A model generated the notes under the pieces. The model was not told the DNA's origin and made no database searches. It saw nothing but the letters and a program-made list of their open reading frames with translations. From Cryobacterium mannosilyticum (lineage in GTDB: Bacteria > Actinomycetota > Actinomycetes > Actinomycetales > Microbacteriaceae): a stretch of DNA of 64,000 bases. The position numbers and the translations under genes were made by a program. Where the stretch lies: assembly GCF_004402705.1 (NCBI RefSeq), contig NZ_SOFM01000006.1, positions 1 to 64,000 on the forward strand. The letters run 5' to 3'. Below, piece after piece: positions 24,601-33,098 of this stretch; position 1 is the first letter of the stretch; each line of letters begins with the position of its first letter.

Positions 24601-27526
24601 CGGAAACGACTCGGACCCCGACGGCGGCGTGCTGACCATCACCGGCGTCGAACCTACCGGCACCGCCGACTCTCGGGGCAAGGCCGTCGTCGTCGGCGAC
24701 GCCGTCTCCGTGCACGCGCCGGCCAGGGAGGGACGCTACGGATTCATCTACGACATCCAGAACGATCGCGGCGGCTCGAGTTCCACCTTCCTCACCGTTG
24801 TCGTGCGGGCGGATGCCCCGCGCTCCCGGCCCGACGCCCGCGACACGCACCTGGCGCTCTCCGACGTGCTCGACCGGCGCACCATAGACGTCGACGTGCT
24901 CGCCAACGTGTTCTTCGCCGACGGGCCCGCCGGCAGCCTGGACCTGTCCGTCCCGGCCCGCTTCTCGAGTGTCGCCGAGGTGACCGGCAAGCACCGCGTG
25001 CAGGTGAGCATCGGTGAGAGCAGCCGGATCATCCCGTTCGAGGTGGCGAACCCGGACGACGCGAGCATCGTCTCCTATGCGTTCATCTGGGTTCCCGGTT
25101 CGAACGACGCCCTGCCGCAACTACGGAAGGGGATGTCTCCGCTCAAGGTCCAGAGCGAATCGACCCTCACGATCGACATCAACGACTACGTCGTCGCCGT
25201 CGGCGGCCGGCGTGTGCGCCTCACCGATCGCAGCCTCGTGCAGGCCACCCGTTCCGACGGAGCCGACCTGGTCTCCTCCGACACTCGTCTCGTGTTCACC
25301 AGCGGCGACCAGTACTACGGACCGGCCTCGATCTCCTTCGAGGTGACGGACGGCACCCGGGCAGGCGACCCGGACGGTCGCACGGCGACGATCGTCTTGC
25401 CGATCGACGTCACCCCGCGCGAGAACCAGCCGCCCGGCTTCGACGGCGCAGTGCTCGATTTCGAGCCTGACCAGACGAAGGTCATCGACCTGACCCGGCT
25501 CACCTCCTACCCGTACCCGAAGGACCAGGCCGAACTGGCCTACACGGTGCTCGAGCCTCGACCCGTCGGCTTCAGCTACTCCCTCGACGGCCAGCAGCTG
25601 ACCCTGCACGCCTCCGAGTCGACTCCCAAGGGCGGCCGCGGAACGATCACGATCGGCGTGCGCGACGGCATCAACGCCGGGAAGGCCGGCCGGATCGAGA
25701 TGGGCGTGGTCGCGTCGACCCGGCCGCTGGCCGTGCCCGCCGCCGACGCCGTGATCGCCCCGCGCGGCCAGAGCACCGTCGTCGATGTGCTCGCGAACGA
25801 CGGCGCCACCAACCCGTTCCCGGCCGTGCCGCTGCGGGTCGTGGCGGTGCGCGGCGTCGACGGAGCCGGGGTGCCCGCGGGTGTGAGCATCACCCCCAGC
25901 GCCGACAACAGCCGCCTCACCGTCAAGGTCGCGCCGGAGGCCGCGCCCGCCGACACGAACCTGCAATATCAGGTGGCCGACGCGACCGGCGACCCTGACC
26001 GGTTCGCCTGGGGCACGGTGCGCATCTCGGTGCAGGACAAACCCGACCCGGTGTCGAGCCTCCGGGTGACCTCATTCGCCGACCGCCGGATTTCGGTGTC
26101 GTTCAACGCGGGAGCGTCGAACAACTCCGCCGTCTCCGGCTTCGAGATCACCCTGACCAGCGAAGCGACGGGCGCCGTCGTCGGCAGCACGCTCTGCCAG
26201 GCCACGGCCTGCGAGCTCTCCACCCCCGGCAATGGCCAGGGCAATGCGGTGCGAGTCGCCGTCGCCGCCCGCAACGGGATCGGCCTGTCCGCGGCCACCG
26301 TGCTCGCCGACCGGGTCTGGTCCGACGTCGTCCCGCCGGCCCCGGACGGGCTGACGGCCGAGCCGCTCGACTCCGGGCTGCGCCTGCACTGGAACACGGT
26401 CGACCCGGTCGGCGGAGGCACCGCCATGCGCGGCTACGTCGTCACGGTCGCCGGCACTCCGCAAAGCGAGGTGAGCGCATCCGGGCCGTCCTGCAGCGCC
26501 GGCTCCTGCACCATCGACGTCGGCGGACTCGTCAACGGCACGGATGTCGCGTTCACGGTCAGCGCGCGGAATGACGCCTACCCGGCGCTGTCCACCTGGA
26601 ACACGTCGACCGGAAACGGGCGGCCGTTCGGCCCGGCCCGGGCCGGCGCGATCAGCGCGAACTCGGTCGACTCGAGCGGCTCCGTCACGGTGAGCTGGGA
26701 CGCATTCGACGGCCGCGGAGACGGCATCGCGGGTTACTTCGTGCAGCGGGTGAGCGCCGATCAGGTGCCCACCGGCGCCCAGTCCTGCTCGGTGACCAGC
26801 CCGGCCCCCGGAACGCTGGTCGCGCCGACCCAGGGCGGAATCGTCGCCGAACAGAAGACGGTCGCCGCCGGCACCACCTCCGTCGTCTTCGACAACCTCC
26901 TCGCCGACAACGGGCACTACTCGTTCGTCGTCTGGGGCTACAATCGGGCCGGCTGCGCCCCGACCGCGGTGGCGACCGTGCTCGTGCGGCCGGCGCCGGG
27001 CGCCATCACCTCCGTGAACAGCCCGATGGCGATGAACGGCGATTCCTGGGACCTTCGCATCGACGGCGTGCGCCCGAGCGCCGGCGTCGACCACTACAAC
27101 ATCCGTGCCGTCGACGGTTCGGGCAACCCGATGCCGTGGACCGATGTCACCTTCCCGGCGACGACCTGGCCGCGGGCGCCGCTCGGATTCCGGTTCGGGC
27201 AGGTGGTTCGCTTCCAGGTGCAGGCCTGCACGGTCTGGGGCTCCTGCGGGACCTGGTCCGGGACCTACCCGGCGTCGGCGGAGGCATCCGTGAGCTTCGC
27301 CGTGCAGGGGCTGGTCTACACTCCAGAGACCGGCGTGTTCTCCTGGACGAACGGCCCCGACAACAACGGGCTCAGCGCGACCTACGAGTGCCTCGTGCCG
27401 GGCGACTCGTCCGTGACCCCGGTTGCCGGCCTGGCGAACACGTGCACCCTTTCCTCGCCGCAGCCGGCCGGCACGGTGCGGCTCACCGTGACGGTGAACG
27501 GACGTGCCTTCTCCTATGACAAATGA
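21623..27526 (+). CDS. Giant cell-surface protein: beta-propeller, Ig-like repeats, Fn3 repeats
   Basis: A 1,967-residue envelope protein. Order: short cytoplasmic tail; TM anchor (about 14-34); propeller-like region (about 50-375, e.g. VLVLDRGNNSVDIVDPATAKV); a run of Ig/cadherin-like repeats at ~100-residue spacing, marked by acidic D-P-x-G-D turns near residues 414, 513, 700, 798, 899 and 994; further Ig-like modules to about 1470; and at least three Fn3 modules from about 1474 (SLRVTSFADRRISVSFN...). No C-terminal LPXTG or TM was seen, so it is held by the N-terminal helix. Bifidobacterial Fn3 proteins from similar clusters are surface adhesins. Coupled to the kinase by ATGA. Confidence 0.88.
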   Translation: MIRRWLSAHRSLFTTMLSGTVIVAVIATVAIVSGGYTAQRLDLGDAAVWVTNEARQVVGRANTAVFELNTVVEAGSSRLDVVQQGATVLVLDRGNNSVDIVDPATAKVTESVALPPKAPGIFLAGDRAVVVSNGDVWNLAADRLAGFDSTAEPGLSFGAGSVVSADADGMLYAFTPATGSLSLVEPARPDAIASTVAVAAGAPEDSYQLTSVAGQWALFNATTLRLFLPGGETDLSRDIRAGDRPKLQEPGVHGDRVLVAHGGGLEAVPLAGGTASTVVSGRSGQTVAPASDDSCSYAAWGDGTVWRDCAGDPANGRTETLTGLAGDARLAFRRNGTGMVLNDALNGAAWAVQHGNELIDNWAELIDTNQDQQRVVENNDDTPPEFEKAQVPPVAVDDAFGARPGRTVILPVLLNDFDPNGDVLVIDSLTTLRPETGRLDLVGNTQQVQLTLEPTATGAVSFGYTVNDGRGGKASATVTVTIRGPEENSAPAQARGTHTTVRAGGRVTSQVLGDWVDPDGDPIYLTEATAVAPDQISFTPGGAVVYTDAGSSSDAKSIGLTVSDGRATGTGTLQVTVRPSGSVPIVAEAFVVLATAGVEVTVSPLEHVRGGSAPLRLSSVPAKPDVTITPDYDGGSFRFASSAIGVHEIEYAVTDGALTATGRIRVNVSAAPDANSTPITVPHTAFVRGQQATLVDVLATDIDPAGGVLLVTGTMNVPPVSGLRVEILDQRIIRVTLTKPLENGSVAFGYRISNGLAEAEGMVTVIEIPPPARKQAPLAVPDTVSVRVGDAIDVPVLANDEHPDGDILTLDPTLATGLPAEAGLLFASGTVLRYLAPNTTGNFTAVYRVNAPDGQFANAEVRISVREADPNSNNPPVPKTVTARVLAGDTVRIPIPLSGIDPDGDSVQLVGQETNPGKGSVTIGSSDSIDYTAGDYSAGTDTFTYSVVDALGARAVGTVRVGISPRLDGARNPVAAPDEVIVRPGSTVRVRVLGNDSDPDGGVLTITGVEPTGTADSRGKAVVVGDAVSVHAPAREGRYGFIYDIQNDRGGSSSTFLTVVVRADAPRSRPDARDTHLALSDVLDRRTIDVDVLANVFFADGPAGSLDLSVPARFSSVAEVTGKHRVQVSIGESSRIIPFEVANPDDASIVSYAFIWVPGSNDALPQLRKGMSPLKVQSESTLTIDINDYVVAVGGRRVRLTDRSLVQATRSDGADLVSSDTRLVFTSGDQYYGPASISFEVTDGTRAGDPDGRTATIVLPIDVTPRENQPPGFDGAVLDFEPDQTKVIDLTRLTSYPYPKDQAELAYTVLEPRPVGFSYSLDGQQLTLHASESTPKGGRGTITIGVRDGINAGKAGRIEMGVVASTRPLAVPAADAVIAPRGQSTVVDVLANDGATNPFPAVPLRVVAVRGVDGAGVPAGVSITPSADNSRLTVKVAPEAAPADTNLQYQVADATGDPDRFAWGTVRISVQDKPDPVSSLRVTSFADRRISVSFNAGASNNSAVSGFEITLTSEATGAVVGSTLCQATACELSTPGNGQGNAVRVAVAARNGIGLSAATVLADRVWSDVVPPAPDGLTAEPLDSGLRLHWNTVDPVGGGTAMRGYVVTVAGTPQSEVSASGPSCSAGSCTIDVGGLVNGTDVAFTVSARNDAYPALSTWNTSTGNGRPFGPARAGAISANSVDSSGSVTVSWDAFDGRGDGIAGYFVQRVSADQVPTGAQSCSVTSPAPGTLVAPTQGGIVAEQKTVAAGTTSVVFDNLLADNGHYSFVVWGYNRAGCAPTAVATVLVRPAPGAITSVNSPMAMNGDSWDLRIDGVRPSAGVDHYNIRAVDGSGNPMPWTDVTFPATTWPRAPLGFRFGQVVRFQVQACTVWGSCGTWSGTYPASAEASVSFAVQGLVYTPETGVFSWTNGPDNNGLSATYECLVPGDSSVTPVAGLANTCTLSSPQPAGTVRLTVTVNGRAFSYDK

Positions 27527-27588
27527 GCCACGCAGAATGAGCCTCGCACCGAGCCTGAGCCCATGCCCCGAACGAAAGTGACCACCCC

Positions 27589-28560
27589 ATGACGATGACC
27601 GCGGAGCAGGCAACCCAGTTCGCCGAGGTGTTCGACCGACTCGTGACCGGGGTGGAACAGGTGCTGCTCGGCAAGCACCACGTGATCCGGATGTCGTTCA
27701 CCGCCCTGCTCAGCGGCGGGCACCTTCTGCTCGAAGACGTGCCGGGAACGGGCAAGACCTCGCTCGCCCGCGCCATTGCGCAGAGTGTCCGCGGCTCGAG
27801 CAACCGTGTGCAGTTCACTCCCGACCTCCTGCCGGGAGACATCACCGGCGTGAGCATCTACGACCAGCGCAGCGGCGCCTTCGAGTTCCACCGGGGTCCG
27901 ATCTTCGCCAACATCGTCCTCGCCGACGAGATCAACCGGGCCAGCCCGAAGACCCAGTCGGCCCTGCTCGAAGTGATGGAGGAAGAGCAGATCACCGCGG
28001 ACGGCGTGACCCATCCCGTGGCGGCGCCGTTCATGGTGATCGCCACCCAGAACCCGATCGAGCAGGCGGGCACCTACCGGTTGCCGGAGGCCCAGCTCGA
28101 CCGGTTCATCATGAAGGCCTCGATCGGCTACCCGGACCATTCCTCCACGGTGCGCATCCTCGAGGGCGCCGGGCTGCGCGCGCACGAGACGGTGGTGCCG
28201 CCGATCGTGTCCTCCGAGACCGTGGTCGAGCTGGCGGCCCTCGCCCGCACGGTCTTCGTCGACGCCACCATCAACGACTACGTGGCCCGGCTGATCGACG
28301 CCACCCGCACGAGCACCGAGGTTCGACTGGGCGTGAGCGTGCGCGGCGCCCTGGCCCTCGTCCGCACCGCCAAGACTCTGGCCGCTGCCAACGGCCGCCA
28401 CTACGTGATCCCAGACGACGTGAAGGAACTCGCGGAAACCGTGCTCGCCCACCGGCTTCTCCTCGACCCCGAGGCCGAATTCGACGGGGTCACACCGTCC
28501 AGCGTGATCGCCCGGATCCTGATCGAGACCCCGCCGCCCAGCGACAGGCTGACTGTGTGA
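27589..28560 (+). CDS. MoxR family AAA+ ATPase
   Basis: A 323-residue AAA+ chaperone-like ATPase. Walker A in LEDVPGTGKTSLARAI, Walker B in ANIVLADEINRASPKTQSALLEVMEE, sensor 1 in VIATQNPIEQAGTYRLPEAQLDRF, and a C-terminal lid with LGVSVRGALALVRTAKTLAAANG. MoxR proteins typically remodel or activate a partner encoded next to them, often with DUF58 and VWA proteins; here the DUF58 and transglutaminase-like genes follow directly. The GTG of the next gene overlaps its stop (GTGA). Confidence 0.95.
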   Translation: MTMTAEQATQFAEVFDRLVTGVEQVLLGKHHVIRMSFTALLSGGHLLLEDVPGTGKTSLARAIAQSVRGSSNRVQFTPDLLPGDITGVSIYDQRSGAFEFHRGPIFANIVLADEINRASPKTQSALLEVMEEEQITADGVTHPVAAPFMVIATQNPIEQAGTYRLPEAQLDRFIMKASIGYPDHSSTVRILEGAGLRAHETVVPPIVSSETVVELAALARTVFVDATINDYVARLIDATRTSTEVRLGVSVRGALALVRTAKTLAAANGRHYVIPDDVKELAETVLAHRLLLDPEAEFDGVTPSSVIARILIETPPPSDRLTV

Positions 28561-29963
28561 GCCAGGTCAAACTCACCGGCAGCGGGGTGACCCGGGGCAC
28601 CGCTGACCTCCCCGGTGGCACCGGCCGAACGGATACCGCACTTCAGGTGCCGGCGGGTGCGCCGGGCCGGCCGGACGCGCCCGTTCGGGACGGCAGGCTG
28701 GCCGACGCCATCACCGCCACGGTTCGGGCCTGGCGGGCGCTGGCCGAGCTCGGCTCCACCATCGGCGGCTTCGTCGCCTCAGTGGTCACTCCGCTCGGCT
28801 GGTGTCTCCTCGTCGTGGTGTTCTTCTCCTTCCTCTTCGGTTACGGCCTCGGCTGGACCGAACTCGTTGCGATCGCCTGGTCCGGGTCCGTCCTGGTCCT
28901 GGCGGCGTTCTGCTTCCTGCTCGGGCGCAACGCCTATGAGATCCACCTGTCCCTTCCGGTCGACCGGGTGGTCGTCGGGGCGAAGGTGCCCGGTGAGGTG
29001 ACGGTGCTGAACCCGACCAGGCAGCGGCTCCCCGGGGTCGCCGTGGAGGTCCCGGTCGGCGCCGGGCTGGCCGAATTCGCCATGCCGGGGCTTGCCCGCG
29101 GGGGCAGCTTCGAAGACGTCTTCATCGTTCCGGCCACCCGCCGGGGTGTCATCCCGATCGGACCGGTGCGCACGGTGCGCGGTGACCCGGTCGGGTTGCT
29201 GCGCCGGGAAATCGTCTGGGCCGAGCGCGTCGAACTCTTCGTGCATCCGCGCACCATCCCGATCCCGAGCATGAGCACCGGGTTCATCCGCGACCTCGAA
29301 GGCAATCCCACCCGCGACCTGACCAACAGCGATATGTCCTTCCACGCGCTGCGCGAATACGTGCCCGGTGACGAGCGTCGCAGCATCCACTGGAAGAGCA
29401 CGGCCAAAACCGGCCGCTACATGGTTCGGCAGTATGAGGAGTCGCGCCGCAGCCACCTGATGGTGGCCCTGAGCCTGGCGGAGTCCGATTTCGCGACCGA
29501 GGACGAGTTCGAGATGGCGGTCAGCGTGGCCGGGTCGCTCGGTGTGCGGGCCATCCGTGATGCTCGAACGGTGTCGGTCGTGGCCAGCGAGGTGGTTCCG
29601 GGCAGTGCCCGGCGGCGGGCGTCCGTGGTTCGCAGCCTGAGCACGCTCACCCGCACGCGTCTGCTCGACGACCTCAGCAGGGTGGAACTGTCCGCTGCGG
29701 CGCTGCCTGTCAGTGAGTTGGCCAAGGCGGCGGCCGACAAGGTCGCCGGCATCTCGGTGGCGTTCCTGGTCACGGGGTCGTCCACCAGCCTGACCGAACT
29801 GCGCGCCGCCGCACATCGTTTCCCGGCCGGGGTCGAGGTGGTCGCGGTGGTCTGCGACCCGGAGAACATCCCCAGCCTCCGGAGGGTTGCCGAGCTCAGC
29901 GTCCTCACCATCGGCTTCCTGGACGACCTGCAGCACAGCCTGGCCAGGGCGGCCGCCGTATGA
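28557..29963 (+). CDS. DUF58 membrane protein
   Basis: A 468-residue protein with two TM helices near residues 70-125, an extended beta domain (VPGEVTVLNPTRQRLPGVAVEVPVG) and the DUF58 core (FHALREYVPGDERRSIHWKSTAKTGRYMVRQYEE), followed by a VWA-like C-terminal half. DUF58 proteins are obligate neighbours of MoxR ATPases; their biochemical role is unsettled. GTG start overlaps the MoxR stop, and its stop overlaps the next ATG, so MoxR, DUF58 and the transglutaminase-like protein are probably made in fixed ratio. Confidence 0.9.
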   Translation: MSQVKLTGSGVTRGTADLPGGTGRTDTALQVPAGAPGRPDAPVRDGRLADAITATVRAWRALAELGSTIGGFVASVVTPLGWCLLVVVFFSFLFGYGLGWTELVAIAWSGSVLVLAAFCFLLGRNAYEIHLSLPVDRVVVGAKVPGEVTVLNPTRQRLPGVAVEVPVGAGLAEFAMPGLARGGSFEDVFIVPATRRGVIPIGPVRTVRGDPVGLLRREIVWAERVELFVHPRTIPIPSMSTGFIRDLEGNPTRDLTNSDMSFHALREYVPGDERRSIHWKSTAKTGRYMVRQYEESRRSHLMVALSLAESDFATEDEFEMAVSVAGSLGVRAIRDARTVSVVASEVVPGSARRRASVVRSLSTLTRTRLLDDLSRVELSAAALPVSELAKAAADKVAGISVAFLVTGSSTSLTELRAAAHRFPAGVEVVAVVCDPENIPSLRRVAELSVLTIGFLDDLQHSLARAAAV

Positions 29964-32320
29964 GCGCGCGCAGGGCGACCAGGCCGGCCCGCCGGCCGCG
30001 CACCGACTGGGGCTTCATCCTCGGCAACACCCTCGGCCTGATGACGGCCATCTTCGTCGCCGCCACCTCGCTTTGGCCGATCTACCGGAGCACCGAGTTC
30101 GTCGTGCTCGTCGTCGTCGCATTCGCCCTGGGTGCGCTTGTCGCCGTGCCCGGCGCGATCTTCCGCTGGCCGGCATGGGTCGTCGGCCTCGTCACGATCG
30201 CCGTCTTCCTGCTGGCAGGGGTGCCCCTGGCCATCCCCGGTGAAGCCATCAACCGGGTCTTTCCGTCCGTTCAGGGCCTGCTCGACCTGCTCAGGGCCAC
30301 GGCCCTGAGCTGGAAGCAGCTCGTCACGATCGTGCTGCCGGTCGGCTCGTACCAGGCGCTGCTCGTGCCGGCGCTGATCCTGGTGCTGCTCAGCACCGTT
30401 GCGGGACTGTCGATTGCGCTTCGCACCCGGATCGGCGAACTCGCGGCACTTCCGCCCGCGGTGCTCTTCATCGCCGGGATCGGACTGGGGCCGACGAGGG
30501 CGGCCACCCCGATCGAATCCGCCCTCGGACTCTTCGTGGTGCTGCTCTTCTGGCTTCTGTGGCTGCGCTGGGTGCGCCGGCACGCGATCGTGCGCCTCGT
30601 CGCACAGCAATCCCGCCGGACGATCGAGTCCGCCGCCGACCGCCGCCTCGGCGCGGCCAGGGGACTGGTCAGCGCCGCGCTGGTCATCGCCGTGGCCATC
30701 GCGGCAGGCACGGTCGCGGCGATCGCGCTCCCGGCGAGCGTTCCCCGCGACGTGCTGCGTGCGCGGGTGCAGCAGCCGTTCGATCCACGGTCCTACCCCA
30801 GCCCGCTCAGCGCATTCCGCGGCTACCTGGAACCGGGCGCCGCCGACGAGGCCCTGCTCGAGGTGCGCGGTCTCCCCACGGGAGGGCGCATTCGAATCGC
30901 GGCCCTCGACAGCTACGACGGCATCGTCTACTCGGTGGGCAGCGCCGCCGCCACCAGCGTATCCGGCTCCTTCACGAGGCTGCCCGACCGGCTCGACCAG
31001 TCGGGGGCCGGCGGGGAACAGGTCAGCCTCGCGGTGACCGTCGACGGTTACAACGGCATCTGGGTTCCCGGTTCCGGAGCGCTCGAAAGAATCACCTTCT
31101 CCGGGCCGACGGCCCTCGCCCGCTCCGACGCGTTCTTCTACAACGACAACATCGGCACCGCCGCTGTGCTGACCGGACTGACCAGGGGGGACCGCTACAC
31201 AAGCGTCGCCGTGATGCCGCGGGAACCGGCCGCCCTGGCCGCCCTGCAACCGGGTGCGGCCATTCTGCCGGTCCTCGACGTGGTCCCCGACGATCTGGAC
31301 CAGGTCCTCGCCCGCTACGTGCGGCCGGGGGACCCGCCGGGAGTCCAGCTCCAGGCCATGCTGGCCGGCCTGAAGACGGATGGCTACATCAGTCACGGGG
31401 TCGGCGCCGACGAGCCCGTGAGCCGCTCGGGCCACGGAGCAGACCGGATCAGCCAGCTGTTCACCGACCGGCCCATGTTGGGCGACGCCGAGCAATACTC
31501 CGTGGCGGCAGCCCTCCTCGCCCGAAGGCTGGGATTCCCGGCCAGGGTCGTGGTCGGGTTCGTACCCGCGGCTTCCGGCGGGTCCGGTTCCGTGACCGTC
31601 ACCGGCGCCGACATCTCGGCCTGGATCGAAGTGCAGTCGGCCGACGGGCGGTGGGTCACCATCGACCCGAACCCGGCAGTGCGGGACATCCCCGCGAAGC
31701 AGCCGGACAAGCCCGCGGTGGTGTCCCGCCCCCAGTCGGTCGTACCCCCTGCAGTCCCCGACACCGCGGAACAGCGCGACGCGGCACCGCCGGAAAGATC
31801 CATCGACGACCTCCCGGCGGCCCTCGACCCGCTGCTCGCCTTCCTGCTCGCCGCGGCCACGGTGGCCGGCTGGACCCTGCTCGGACTTGCGGTGCTGGCC
31901 GCGCCGTTCCTGCTCATCATCGCCGCCAAGGCCCGGCGGCGGAGGCTCCGCCGAAGCCTCACGGCGCCGCTGGACCGGATCCGCGGCGGCTGGCGGGAAT
32001 TCGCCGACAATGCGCTGGACTACGGCATCGACGTGCCCGCCGGCGCAACCAGGATCGAGGTGGCCGAGACTGTGGGCGGCCCCGCGCCGATGGCCTTCGC
32101 TTCGGTCGTCGACCGTGCGGTGTTCGCACCCGACCGGCCGGGCACGGTGGAGGCTGACACGGTCTGGGCGTCCGTCGCCCAGTTGCGGGCCGGGTTGTCG
32201 GCAGGGAAGACGCGCCGGACGAGGCTTGCGGCGCTCGTCTCGCTCCGGTCGCTGGGTCGCTACGCTGGAGGGACATCCGTTCTCAGCGCGGTGCGGGGCA
32301 AGGGAGGATCGGCGACGTGA
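29960..32320 (+). CDS. TgpA-like multi-TM protein with a catalytically degenerate transglutaminase domain
   Basis: A 786-residue membrane protein: about six TM helices in the first 260 residues (DUF3488/TgpA type), an external transglutaminase-like domain (about 420-580), another TM (about 620-655), and a cytoplasmic tail. In active members the core reads GYCEQ...HAW...D; here it reads GDAEQYSVAAALLARRLGFPARVVVGF and ADISAWIEV, with Ala for the catalytic Cys and Ser at the His position, while the Asp region (VTIDPNP) remains. It should lack protease or transglutaminase chemistry and act as a binding or scaffold domain. Overlaps both neighbours by 4 nt. Confidence 0.87.
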   Translation: MSARRATRPARRPRTDWGFILGNTLGLMTAIFVAATSLWPIYRSTEFVVLVVVAFALGALVAVPGAIFRWPAWVVGLVTIAVFLLAGVPLAIPGEAINRVFPSVQGLLDLLRATALSWKQLVTIVLPVGSYQALLVPALILVLLSTVAGLSIALRTRIGELAALPPAVLFIAGIGLGPTRAATPIESALGLFVVLLFWLLWLRWVRRHAIVRLVAQQSRRTIESAADRRLGAARGLVSAALVIAVAIAAGTVAAIALPASVPRDVLRARVQQPFDPRSYPSPLSAFRGYLEPGAADEALLEVRGLPTGGRIRIAALDSYDGIVYSVGSAAATSVSGSFTRLPDRLDQSGAGGEQVSLAVTVDGYNGIWVPGSGALERITFSGPTALARSDAFFYNDNIGTAAVLTGLTRGDRYTSVAVMPREPAALAALQPGAAILPVLDVVPDDLDQVLARYVRPGDPPGVQLQAMLAGLKTDGYISHGVGADEPVSRSGHGADRISQLFTDRPMLGDAEQYSVAAALLARRLGFPARVVVGFVPAASGGSGSVTVTGADISAWIEVQSADGRWVTIDPNPAVRDIPAKQPDKPAVVSRPQSVVPPAVPDTAEQRDAAPPERSIDDLPAALDPLLAFLLAAATVAGWTLLGLAVLAAPFLLIIAAKARRRRLRRSLTAPLDRIRGGWREFADNALDYGIDVPAGATRIEVAETVGGPAPMAFASVVDRAVFAPDRPGTVEADTVWASVAQLRAGLSAGKTRRTRLAALVSLRSLGRYAGGTSVLSAVRGKGGSAT

Positions 32321-33009
32321 ACTGCCTGATCTGCGGTGCCGCGCTCCCGGCCGGCGCCATGTTCTGCGGCGAATGCGGCAGCTCGAGCACCGCCACACCG
32401 AAGACCCGCAAACGCCCCGACCCGCGCCCCAGCGACACCACGATCATCCAGCCGCTTCCGCGCCAGCCTGTGGTCATCTCAATCCCGCTCGGCGCCGACG
32501 GCCGGGTGCAGCTACCTCCCGCCGCAGCGCCGGAGGCCGCAGAGCAACCCGAGCCCACCCCGAAGCACGGTGCAGTGCCCGTGGCACCGGAATCGGCGCC
32601 GGTCGCGGCCGTCATCCCCGCTGCCCCGCCGTCTCCCGCGCTGCAGCCTCCCGCGCTGCAGCCACCTGTCGCGGCGCCGCGCACGTCGCTCTTCGTCCTT
32701 CAGTTCAGCACGGGCGAGACGGTCTCCGCCCAGGGCACCGGGCTGGTCGGCCGGCGGCCCCTTCCGCAACCGACCGAGCGTTTCGACATCCTGGTGCAGG
32801 TCAGCGACCTGGGCATGTCCGTGTCGAAGAGCCACCTCGAATTCGGGCAGCATGACGGCGAATTCTGGGTCAGTGACCGCTTCTCGGGCAACGGCACCAT
32901 CATCCGGCGCCCCGACTCGACGTCCGTGCGGTGCGAGCCCGGCCGCCGCTACCTCGTGCCGCGGGGGTCACGGGTCGAGATCGCCGACCAGTTCTTCATG
33001 GTGAACTAG
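32317..33009 (+). CDS. Zinc-ribbon plus FHA domain protein
   Basis: A 230-residue cytoplasmic adaptor. It begins with a zinc ribbon (C3-x2-C6 ... C17-x2-C20, NCLICG...MFCGECG), continues with a Pro/Ala-rich linker carrying a conserved-looking phospho-acceptor site (SDTTIIQPLP), and ends with an FHA domain (GRRPLPQPTERFDILVQVSDLGMSVSKSHLEF, SDRFSGNGTII). The linker threonines resemble the sites of GarA-like FHA proteins that are modified by PknB-type kinases, so it may switch between kinase-bound and self-bound forms. GTG start overlaps the preceding stop. Confidence 0.88.
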   Translation: MNCLICGAALPAGAMFCGECGSSSTATPKTRKRPDPRPSDTTIIQPLPRQPVVISIPLGADGRVQLPPAAAPEAAEQPEPTPKHGAVPVAPESAPVAAVIPAAPPSPALQPPALQPPVAAPRTSLFVLQFSTGETVSAQGTGLVGRRPLPQPTERFDILVQVSDLGMSVSKSHLEFGQHDGEFWVSDRFSGNGTIIRRPDSTSVRCEPGRRYLVPRGSRVEIADQFFMVN

Positions 33010-33098
33010 CTTCCCCTCCCCACCGCGGCCTTCCCTGGGTGCTGCGCGGATGCCCGCCCGGTGTCCCGGCGCGGGCGCTCCCGTGGTCTCCTTGACCG

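Noticed and set aside
22508..25120. 870-residue reverse frame inside the giant surface-protein gene
   Set aside because: Mirror of the repetitive Ig-module coding strand; no start signal and no recognisable domain.
29417..32398. 993-residue reverse frame opposite the DUF58 and transglutaminase-like genes
   Set aside because: Spans two real, overlapping forward genes and reads as low-complexity Arg/Gly/Glu sequence.
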